Positions 40,531 to 50,045 of a stretch of 64,000 nucleotides of DNA are shown piece after piece. The DNA is taken from NCBI GenBank assembly GCA_921293015.1, contig OV121087.1, positions 4,600,501-4,664,500 of the forward strand. The letters run 5' to 3'. The DNA comes from Phorcus lineatus (lineage: Eukaryota; Mollusca; Gastropoda; Trochida; Trochidae). How positions within the stretch are numbered: position 1 is the first letter of the stretch; each line of letters starts with the position of its first letter. The notes beneath the pieces were generated by a model. It did not search any database and was not told the DNA's origin. It was given only the letters and a program-made list of their open reading frames with translations. A program made the position numbers and the translations under genes.

Positions 40531-41975
40531 GCCCTTTGAAATAGTCGATGTTATTACGTGGGCGATACACACGGTAATCCGAAGCTCTTTCAACAGTCTT
40601 CAATAACTGACACATTTTTTCATGTCTATGGTATTGCTACATACTTTGATCGATATATTCTATGACATTGATCATCTGGTCACATAAATCATATTTCCCG
40701 ACCGAACTTTAATCGACCATTTTTTCAGAAAAAGGAAGTATTTGGACAACCAATAAATTGAATTATTTTATTCAAATGAATAATAAATTCATGCTTGTAA
40801 GTGTTTATTTACAAACATTTATTACTGTGATGAGTTACAAACTTTAAAAACCTATAATAACTTTCACTTACATGTGATTATCTCTGCTTCACATTTTAAA
40901 GCAAAGTGTTATCGTTTCGTCAGACGCCAATTATTTTGACATTATCTGATGTTTGATTGAATTAGATTTTTAAAATAATTGTGAATGACAGTGTTAAAAC
41001 TACTTGACATAATTATAGGTTAACCATTCGGATTATAATTATTTACTGGAAACAATTTAGAAAGTATTCAATCGTGGGACCTCAGGATTAGTTAAGTAAA
41101 GTAATTTAGTTATTTAACTATTTAATATATCAAAAACTGTCACATTGTACAATGTTTCCCAGACATATTCACGGTCAATGTTTATGTCCAAACTACATGT
41201 ACATGTTTTGATATAATTCACAAAAGCTTATGTGTTTATGTAATTTTACGCCAAGGGAGATCAAAATTCACAAGCGTTGAAAGCCTGATACATTATCAAA
41301 CCTTAAGCCCATTATCTCCCCAAAGCAACGGCTATAGGAGGTTTTTTCTCAAATATGTATTAGGTTCCTTCCACAAAAAGCATTATATAAATCCATTTTT
41401 TAAATCGTCTTGATTTTGTTTGGATGAAATAGAAAATTAACAACTACACACACTTTTTACAAAATAAATATTTAAGTTCATGCTCATCCAAAATCCTAAC
41501 TTTTGTTGCTTTACACCAGGAAATATAGGAGCTCAAAACTGAGAGTCACCTCGGAGACATATGTAGAGAATACTACACGAGGTCACGAGTTTCGTATAAT
41601 TCGTACGTAATGAGTATTTTCTTTATTACCCACGTTCTAAATGCAAAATAAAATGGAAAAATACTGTTATTTTGTAATTTTTATGTTTTCAAACCAAAAC
41701 CGGTTTTGTAAAGCGGTTGTGGAGGAATTTCAGATGACCCATGGATACTGCACTTCTTTTGACCTTCGTGAGTATGCGCAACAGAATAAATCCGTATAGG
41801 TTTTTGAATTAAAAGAAAACAAAACCAAAGGGGCAACTTAAGAATTTTGATAACAACAAACTCAAGCTTCAAAAGAAGCAAATTTCATTTTTTCGCGCAC
41901 AACTATTGTTTTTGTCATTTCCCCCCGCACAACATCTACCGTCAGCCGTCACTTGAACGACACTTGACGTGTGAC

Positions 41976-42359
41976 CTAGTTTAGCATTCGAGTCGGCTCG
42001 ATCACAGGACGTGTTACGGAATTCTCACGCTTTTCTCCACCCTGACATTGGTTGCTACAGAAGTTAATTTTTATCGTGCCACCATAGATGGGGGCAGAGA
42101 ATATCGAGTTCACAAACCCAGGACGAGATGGAATCGGAGCTAGGGAAGGTCGCATTGTGCTGGCAGAGACTGCGTTGGATTGGGGCGGCATAGTTTGCTG
42201 AAGGGCAAGGTCACCGTCACAGGAAATGATGTTTTTGATGTTGAACACGCCGAATGCCTCCAGAGGTTTAACAATTGAAGTAACTCTTCCTCGATTACTA
42301 CCATCGATTTCCACGCCGTCATTGATACGAATGTGAGTCGCCATGTTTTCCACAGACAT
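41976..42359 (-). CDS. Unrecognised protein, possible coding exon
   Basis: A 127-codon frame on the minus strand that is clearly less AT-rich than its flanks and has balanced amino-acid composition, unlike the random frames around it. A second ATG at residue 6 sits in a good initiation context (AACATGGCG) and may be the true start. The protein has no signal peptide or membrane helix. It shows a Ser/Pro/Met-rich middle (MPPQSNAVSAS, RPSLAPIPSRPGF) and a IYGGTIKINF stretch. I cannot assign a family. It could be a single-exon gene, the first exon of a longer gene, or a retroposed fragment. No poly(A) tail or target duplication was seen. Confidence 0.4.
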   Translation of the reverse strand: MSVENMATHIRINDGVEIDGSNRGRVTSIVKPLEAFGVFNIKNIISCDGDLALQQTMPPQSNAVSASTMRPSLAPIPSRPGFVNSIFSAPIYGGTIKINFCSNQCQGGEKRENSVTRPVIEPTRMLN

Positions 42360-43374
42360 TGTAGACAGAAAACAAACCAGACGAACTCCTAGAAATCTAT
42401 TTATTTTCCAAAAAAATTTAAATTACTTTTAGTGTCTTCCTAATAGGTATCAATATGTTTTGTGGTGTATCTATTTCAATTCTATCTGTTCTTGTATTTA
42501 GTTTAAGTACTATCGTTCATGCGAGATGTAACACCCTATGAAAATGACGTAGTAAAAGTTGTAAAATTAATTAACTTGATTGTTATGAATGAAATAGTAG
42601 TTCCGTCAGAACATAACCTAAGTGAAAGGTTAAAGGTTATCCAATCAAATCGTTATAATACGGGTCAAATGGTTACGACACAGGTCAATGCGATACGACA
42701 CTCGTGTGACATACAGGAGTAGTATGCAACTGCCTATACGCTAATCACGTGGGTAATAACTTTTGATCTGAATTGCATGAAGAAGTATTGAATCAGAATA
42801 AATCCAACGCTGCGTTATAAATGTGTATGACAAAGCCGCTTATTTTCAACATGATCTGTCAAACATGTTTAAAAGAAGATTTAAAATGTCGGTAAGTTGA
42901 TGAGGTAATCAGGTACGCCGAAACATACTCATTGAAGTGATCATTATGTAATCGTCTTTGCATTACGATGGTTATCTCATTCCTTCAGTGTGATGTTACT
43001 AAGATATGTGTGTGATTCGCTATGTTTACTCATCAAAGATGGCTACATGTTTGTTTACAAATCAATTCAGTAACAAACATAAAGGGAAATCCTTCGTTAA
43101 TGTTCAGAACCGAAAATTCTCTTTAAAGTTTGTATGTGTTTCATGTTTTCGAGTAAGTGATTTGGTGTTTTACGTGGTTTGGACAATAGTTAAGTTATGT
43201 TGGAATGTTTTCAAAAAGGAGCTTTGAAACTAACACTCATTCCTTAAACAGACCACATATCAATGGTTTCAACAAGCATTTATAAACCAACACTATTTTA
43301 GATTCTTAGGCAACTTCTCACGAAGAATTGAAAACTAACAATTCTGTGTTTCGACGTCACAAGTTAAGAATTTC

Positions 43375-43800
43375 ACACCGCACATCCGGCTGTAACAGTT
43401 TTTGCACCTAATTGAAATAACAAAGGGTCCAAAGGATTTGAAAACTACAATTTCATTTTTCATTGTAAACTCTCTAATAAGTTATCAACAGCGTGATACA
43501 TGATATGTAATTCATCTTATTATCATTTAATGCACATAGGCTGGAATCTGTTTATCATATCAATATGGACAATTTCTTTTTAAAATTAGGGCAATCGTAA
43601 TTTTTAAAATCTGACCCTTCTGTTTATTTCTACTTGCCAAAGTTCAAAAACGTGCACGTTGTAAGAATCCAGAGATAATCATGTCAAATGATCATTTTAC
43701 AGTTAGACATAGCAAACTTCATTAAAAGTCAAAATGAAGCAATGCAAATAACGTGAAAAAGAAATTCAAATTATATCATAATTGCACTCAGATAAACATA
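43375..43800 (+). repeat. Three-copy block R, copy 2
   Basis: The middle copy of the block at 32.4 and 57.2 kb. It begins TTCACACCGCACAT, then GTAACAGTTTTTGCACC, CTCTAATAAGTTATCAACAGCGT, TCTGACCCTTCTGTTTAT and GAAATTCAAATTATATC. It resembles copy 3 at the start and copy 1 towards the end. Confidence 0.6.
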
Positions 43801-44584
43801 TATGTAAAAACACTACAGATAAAAAATGTTATATGCTCATAGATTTGATTAATGCATGCTGAACGATGAACAATCATCAAGAACTTTAAACGAGAGGATC
43901 ATTTAAATTAATAAGTAAGATCGTTATGTAAATACCGACACTGAAACATCTTTTAAAATTTCAGCGGACTCTAGATTAACTAGGATAACAATTTCAACTG
44001 CGATAAATATGATAATAAATATACGCACATGTGAATGTAAATGCATTAAATGTTTTGAAAATGAGCAAAAATAGGGCTTGAATGAAAAAGAAAGCCACTC
44101 TCTATAGAAATATCCGGCCATTTAGAGAATTGATTTTATGCTCACCTCCTGTTCACATACAATATGAAGTTGGCTCTACACGTTTCGGTATTGATGTTTT
44201 CTAACCACGAATAGTACAAATCTGATGGTCTAATAACTGCCATTAGTGCATTTGATCGCTTATCAAATCCATGCTGATTTTAATATATGTAAAAACATTA
44301 TGTTGTTCTTATAAGATCAATCCTTTAAATCCCAAGCAACTCTTATGTATTTCACAATATGCATACAATGTTCTTTAAATTCTTCATCTGTTGGCAGCCA
44401 AACTGATTCAATTCAACGTTTGTGTAAATGACGTAATGGATTGTGTGCTGTTATTAAAGTTCTCCAGTTTTGAAATTAACTTCGGAGCTACCTCATTCTG
44501 TAACATGAACTATCAGCAATTATCAATTCTTCGAGATACTAGGATGAAAGATTTTAGCATAAAACGTTTAATGTTAGCTTTATG

Positions 44585-45515
44585 AGGATTCGGCAGATAG
44601 TATAGATGGCGCTGTAACAAAAGAAGAGACTTAACGGGCACTAAAGGTTTGGATAACAATAAAGCTCTGGGGTTGATGGGCTGAACAAACAATTTCATTT
44701 GGCTTTTTGGGATTTATTTGGCGAAATCTTAGTACATGTTTATAAATTGACTTTGAGCGAAGATTCTTTAAGTAATTCTCACAAATTGGGGTATATTTCT
44801 TTTCTTTATAAAGATTTAACAGTCCTCAGATGTTATGTTACTGGCGTTAGTTAATGAAATGTAGATTATAAAATAAATATTTCCAGTGTTTTAGAAGATT
44901 GGCTATCAACAGTTACTGTTAAGGTCGTTCACCTGATCGAACTTGTTCTATCGAAGGGAGATAGATAGCAGACAATCTGCAACTTCATCGAAATTTTGTG
45001 GATTATGTAGATCAGAAAGGTACTTCTGTGGCCTTCATTTACTTGATCAAGAGAAATCTTCTGATCAGGTACACAATGACTTGTATTCAAGGCCCTATAT
45101 AATTATGGTTTTGGAATATTTTTAAATATGTAGAGTTACTATTAACAAATATTACAAGCAAGGGTTTGGATAATAGGTATTTTTAGGATATTTAGCCCCT
45201 TATCATGTGTTTTTATTCATTTTGGAATATTTTCTTATAAGATCAAAAGTGATAAATTAACTAAAGGTATATACAAAGCAAAAGGAAGCAAAACTAATGC
45301 CTATGCTGATGACGGGACGGAGATATTTGTGGGTGAGTTAAGTGTGAGACGTTTGTTGAAAGTGAGTTAACGTTATTGTAAGGTGTCTGGGCTCGTCTGA
45401 ACATTGGCAAGACTAAAGCCTTTTTTAACGGCAAGTGGCCTATTTCGGCTAACCATTCCTATGGCATTCCATAGCTTGATTATTAATAAATCCTTTGGGT
45501 GAAATTTGACAATCA
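44585..45515 (+). pseudogene. L1/Tx1-type LINE reverse transcriptase relic
   Basis: Reading through several frameshifts gives the reverse transcriptase in order. First come SADSIDGAVTKE, KGLDNNKALGL and FHLAFWDLFGEILVHV, then SHKLGYISFLYKD (the finger-domain LIYK region), NVDYKI, and IADNLQLHRNFVDYVDQKG. Next are LDQEKSSDQVHNDL (motif A, with the FD of the usual AFD lost), ILEYFLIRSK, the catalytic NAYADDGTEIF at about 45296-45328, and RLNIGKTKAFFNGKW and WVKFD. The LDQEKAFD-like motif A and the G..L.....YADD layout are typical of the Tx1/L1 clade. Stops and indels occur throughout, and the endonuclease and 3' part are missing. It lies just left of the LTR element but is unrelated to it. Confidence 0.8.
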
Positions 45516-45769
45516 CGTAACTCCTAATGATATCTGATCTGATATCTTTATTACATATACCCTTATGTTACCTCTGTTATAACTTTTGCGGTTATTCTAC
45601 AATTTTATATGTTTTAAGTTCCATACAGATATTTAACACATTGACCTAAGTAATTTTCGGACTCTTAAAAGCTGCGATTTTATTCTGCTCGACAATTCTT
45701 CATTCGTAATTGATAATGGCGTTCACGTCGTTACATTGTCCTTATTGATTTACTTTATACTGTTTACCC

Positions 45770-45798
45770 CACATCATTATAAAAAAAAATTCCACAAT
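45770..45798. repeat. Left flanking direct repeat of LTR element
   Basis: CACATCATTAT, nine A, TTCCACAAT, immediately outside the TG that opens the element. It matches 47555-47581 except that the A-run there has seven residues. At 27-29 bp it is far longer than the 4-6 bp target duplication normal for integrase-inserted LTR elements. Confidence 0.85.
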
Positions 45799-46409
45799 TG
45801 TCACGTAACTTGGTTAATCTAAGAATGAATAACACACAATTACAATAAACAAAGTTTATTCAAGAAAAAGATATCAAACAAATGACAACTATTCATTGAC
45901 GCAACACTTTCAACATGCAAACACGATACTATCTTCACACTTAACATAAGTTCATCTTCACATGCGTAACCCACCTTCACATGCACTCTCAACGCATACC
46001 CATAACACGCTATCATGCATACACATGCACAACACCCATATCTTCACTTTCTACTCACATGCACATCTTCCCTCGTTTGCGCATCACATTAATACACTTC
46101 AGCACAGTTGCACAGCTCACCCTATAACAATGCAAACCCTTAAGCAAAACAAGTGTCAATTAAACACATGCAAACCAGGAATCATGTAAGTGTACAAATA
46201 TAAGTATATAATTATCAGTTTTATAACACCTTCAGGTTTCGTAAATAACAAAAAAAATCTACAAGATATGCATACCGAAACAATTTTAGACAATTCGATA
46301 GTGCATTCTTATAGTAACATCAAGTCATACACTTGAATTGAAACAGAGTTCACATTACAACTCAGCACGTAGCTGCTGATCCATCAAGGCGTTGTACGTG
46401 CCCCACACA

Positions 46410-46570
46410 CATCACCATCCCGTGACGTATCACCATGACGTCACTGTCATATCGCTGTAGTGTGTCACGTGACTGACAACTCACCACAGTATCACCATGA
46501 CGTGACTGAAATCTCACATAATATCACCATGACGTGACTGGCGTATCACCATGACGTGACTGGCGTATCA
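46410..46570 (-). repeat. Imperfect tandem array of ATCACCATGACG units in the LTR
   Basis: The word ATCACCATGACG occurs at 46429, 46491, 46523 and 46545, the last three within a 22-32 bp rhythm, with ACGTGACTGGCGT following the last two. TGACGTCA- and CACGTG-type sites recur (for example TGACGTCAC near 46436 and CACGTGAC near 46466). It looks like an LTR enhancer-type array that expands by slippage. Confidence 0.75.
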
Positions 46571-47113
46571 GTCTCCTCAGTCCTTATCCCTCAGCTGGAT
46601 AGACTGCTACAAGGCTGAACTCTTATCACACCCTGTTAGACTGCACTGACGTCACACAGACGTCCATAACCCATGGACTGGTCAGACGACAACAAGGCAA
46701 TAAAGCAAGCGCACCATGCCTCCAGTCCATGCTCCAACACTGTAAAACACATGTTTTACTGTCAAGTGTTACCAACATAAAACAATGCTTAAACATGCAT
46801 TCTAACATGATAAATATCATAATTGGTTTCATGGAACTCATCTCAACTTCACACAATAAATTTGTACATAATAAACATAAAATTCTGACAAATTCACACA
46901 GTTGATTTGTACATTATTAATATCACTATTTTTTTAAACATCACAGTACATCAGCTTCGACTGTACATGCCAAGTATACAAACCATAAAATGACAAATGA
47001 AACATGTTCCAAAGTTCATTATTATACAGTTACAAAAATCAAACTCTACTTACACAGCCTGTACATTCAATGCGCTCGCTCCAGTCGTCTGCCTCCAAAA
47101 CTGCCGACACGCA

Positions 47114-47121
47114 CTTTTATA
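47114..47121 (-). promoter_or_regulatory. TATA box of the LTR promoter
   Basis: On the minus strand GGGTATAAAAGTGCG, about 110 bp inside the LTR. Transcription would start near 47085-47092 and run leftwards. Confidence 0.55.
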
Positions 47122-47332
47122 CCCATATTTGCCCACACCTCTCGTGCTTCACGCATGCACCACCTCAACAAAACTCACCGGGTGCGTTTTGGCAAACCGT
47201 TCCAAGTTTCCGTTTACAGCTGACTTGTGACATTTACCCCAAACTCTAGATTTTGCTAATAACCAAAATTACAATTATCACAAAATAGCTGCAAACATGG
47301 AAACTCGGATCCATTCAGGTCAATACTTTCTT

Positions 47333-47486
47333 TCACTCGCTGTCACCACATCTGCTCAACAGATCCGCTCCGACATTCTCCTTACCCCTAATACTATGCA
47401 AAACAAACCTGTAGGGTTGCAACATCAAGACCCATCTCATTATCCTGTTGTTTGTCATCTTAGCAGTGTGGCGCCACGTCAGCGAG
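47333..47486 (-). pseudogene. Pol RNase H C-terminal remnant
   Basis: A minus-strand frame carries RIMRWVLMLQPYRF, then IRGKENVGADLLSR and a stop at 47333. This is the standard end of a Ty3/gypsy RNase H domain (R-W-x-L-x-LQPY ... G-x-x-N-x-x-AD-x-LSR). It is fused in frame, through TWRHTAKM, to the 68-bp 5' LTR remnant, marking the deletion junction near 47486. Confidence 0.85.
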
Positions 47487-47554
47487 TCAACAAAACTCAC
47501 CGGGTGCGTTTTGGCAAACCGTTCCAAGTTTCCGTTTACAGCTGACTTGTGACA

Positions 47555-47581
47555 CACATCATTATAAAAAAATTCCACAAT
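47555..47581. repeat. Right flanking direct repeat of LTR element
   Basis: CACATCATTAT, seven A, TTCCACAAT, immediately after the terminal GACA of the element; partner of 45770-45798. The identity continues three bases further (TTGT) only because the element itself begins TGT. Confidence 0.85.
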
Positions 47582-47584
47582 TGT

Positions 47585-49560
47585 ATTAAAACAAAAAATC
47601 TGTCCAGAACTTGTTTTATCATCGTAATGTGGTTAATTTTTTATGCAGCATCGTCAGAAATTGTGTTTAGAACTTGTTATTTTGCTTAATTGCTGATTAA
47701 GTACATGGTGTTTCAGACCATTTCCGGACAATGACATCTTGTACTTATTGTTTAATGGTGTAATAAAAAGCCAAAACATGAAATGGTTATCAAAGGACCA
47801 ATGGTAACACTTTTGGAAAGTTAACGATTTGGAATCGTATCGGAGAAATTTTGGTTTTGTGATTAATAAAAAAAATCGTAAAATCTGTACCGTTTGTCAG
47901 AATAAATTGGAGTTTATTTTCTATTACTAATGTGAATATTATATTTAAATATTAGTAGTTTCACCACAATATTACTATTTCATATTTCATATACCTGTCA
48001 TCTGATTTTAGCTTTTTTATGAGTGTTCTAGTGAGCTATCAGTAAGCTACCGTTCAGTACATTTCTTATAAACATCATCTTCTTCTCACTTCACTTCATT
48101 TTTTTACATATCATTTATATCATCAATTTCCATTTGTAGTGCCTGTGGATATGCCTGTAGTTATGTACTGGTTCTTTGTATGAACTTTAACTTAAACAAA
48201 GAAAATAACAAGAAGCAGCTAAAAGTCCATTTCAGTAGCTAGTATGGTGACGAACGCGGTCTTAACACAGGGATTAGACTGACTTATTTACAGATGTGAG
48301 GAGATTTATGCCGGAAGAGTACATTTATTAACCAAATAATTAAGCCCTCTTTCCTAGGAAATATCATTAGAAGTTAGGTGAACTTTCTCAGAAATGTAAG
48401 CCCAAGCATAATTTAATGAATGAATATTGCAATGATGTTTGAGGAACTTTGAGCACGGCCCTTTTTAATGTTGAGTTATGCGCAATACAGCTATCCACAT
48501 TAACGTAATGTCATCTTACACGATACAAAACGTCTACACATTGACAAATATCTCTTCAAAATAGCATGCACAAGAACATAATTATTATTCATTTAAAGTC
48601 ACGTTGTAGCAATTTCTTTTGCGTGGGTAGGATGTCCTTTTTTGCTATTTTTCTTCAAGCTTGTTTCTCTCTCTCTCCTCTTTCGTGTTTGATCCCTGTG
48701 CATTGTAAGCTTATCTGTCAGCCTTGAAAAAATCATGAAGTTGTCGATTCAAGTTTTTTAGCTATGTCCCCTTGAAATCGTTAAAAGTGCATTTGTCTAA
48801 AAAGCAGATATGACTTCTCACGATAGATTTTATTCTTGAATCCTAATGAACTTATTTATGCTTAACTCTCATGCAAAAATCCTGATATTCAATGTGTAGG
48901 TTTTTATGTTATCTGCCCTTGAAGTTTTCTAAAATTCACTTATCTGAATGATTGCTGTGAAAAAGTTTTTAGAATTTGCAGACTCTAAAACAAATTTGTA
49001 AATTTGTTATAGGGTAATTCTACGGCTTCATGAAATGCAAGTAAAAGTAAATGGAGGGCAGATCTCATTATCCTGTATAATATTTGGATGAAATTCTGAA
49101 ACCACCTGAAGTGTGGAACCATCCGGCAGCCAAGCATTGGTTCATCATTTATCATGATCGCTTTGCTGAAGGTTGACCATTTCAAAATGTTCTTCTTTGA
49201 GTGGCATTTTAGAGGGTTACAGTGCTGTAACCTTGAGTATCACCTTTTTATAACGGTGTTAGTATCTACACCGAAAGGTCGCATCTCTTTGCAATAAAGA
49301 AGTTGTTAATCCATGAATTTCCTATTTTCCTCATTTCAAAATGATTATGAAAAGCAGAATGTCCATGGTCATGAAATGTGTGCCCAAATTATTCCCTAAT
49401 ATCGCATACATTTATCGCACGTGTAAGGCATAACCGACTTATGGCGGTCATATCATTTTGCGTTTTGGCGATGGAAACAATGGTTGTCCAAGCTTTGAAC
49501 TTGAAATGGTGATTTTTCAGATGACTTTGGAACTCATTTTTCTTGTAAATGTAATATGGT
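47585..49560. other. Stretch without a supported gene
   Basis: AT-rich sequence with short open frames and a small CT-rich tract (48667-48682). No element ends or protein motifs seen. Confidence 0.5.
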
Positions 49561-49846
49561 TGGGGATGTAGACGATTTCCTCAAGGGCTTCTCGTGAATT
49601 CAAAGCGAGATTCAATATCTATCTGACGACGATTTTGGCAAATTGGTGTTTCTTGAGTCCACCTATAACAATATACCATTTGTTTGGTTACGTTAATCAT
49701 AACAAAATACAAAATACACTGTTGATGTAACGACGTCGGTTATATAATGAAAGCGTATATTGGAGACTGAAATATGATTTGCATAGTGTTTCCTGACAAG
49801 CAGCTGATTTCATCTTTGCAATGTAGTTATTGAACGGATTAAAAGT

Positions 49847-50045
49847 TAGGGGCGGGATAACGCAGTTGTAGTGCGTTCGGCTTCGGATCAAGAGGTCCGT
49901 GTTTCGAATCCCTCGGGCTCGGCAACTCTGCAGTAGAGAACTGTTCTTCTCGCAGTCAGGTTGTGGTGCAATGATACACCGACTTTCTATGTGTAAGTGA
50001 AATACTCTTGAAAGCGGTGTTAAACTCAATATCACCTAACCTCAC
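49847..50045 (+). mobile_element. tRNA-derived SINE, copy 1
   Basis: The head GGGGCGGGATAACGCAGTTGTAGTGCG carries an A-box-like segment, and TTTCGAATCCC at 49902-49912 is a B box. The body ends GAAATACTCTTGAAAGCGGTGTTAAACTC followed by a CTCAC tail. The insertion is bounded by a 7-bp target duplication, TAAAAGT (49840-49846 and 50046-50052). It does not fold as a working tRNA. It is absent from the matching place in block B (about 58.95 kb). Confidence 0.85.

Larger units (their letters stand above)
45799..47232 (-). repeat. 3' LTR of the collapsed retrotransposon
   Basis: The LTR starts TGTCACAAGTCAGCTG at 47232 and ends CACGTGACA-like (TTACGTGACA) at 45799 on the minus strand. It contains a TATA box (47114-47121), a repeat array in the presumed transcribed part (46410-46570), and an AATAAA signal at 45855-45860, about 57 bp from the 3' end. 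Short open frames on both strands inside it are not genes. Confidence 0.8.
45799..47554 (-). mobile_element. Collapsed Ty3/gypsy-type LTR retrotransposon (GMR1-like?)
   Basis: On the minus strand the element opens TGTCACAAGT and closes with GTGACA-type termini (TG...CA). It consists of 68 bp of the 5' LTR (47487-47554), about 250 bp of internal sequence with the end of an RNase H domain, and a full 3' LTR of about 1430 bp (45799-47232). The 68-bp LTR starts (47165-47232 and 47487-47554) are identical. Most of the 5' LTR, gag and nearly all of pol are gone. Pol ends at RNase H about 100 bp before the 3' LTR, with no integrase after it. That order (integrase upstream of RT) is known in the GMR1 group of Ty3/gypsy elements, although a second deletion would look the same. 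Confidence 0.8.

Noticed and set aside
45962-46189. His/Thr-rich plus-strand frame
   Set aside because: Translation of a CACA-rich low-complexity part of the LTR.
46990-47249. Three overlapping plus-strand frames near the LTR start
   Set aside because: All lie antisense to the LTR promoter region and are by-products of low stop density there.
49849-49925. tRNA gene suggested by A- and B-box-like sequence
   Set aside because: It does not fold into a cloverleaf, and it continues into a SINE body and tail with target duplication.
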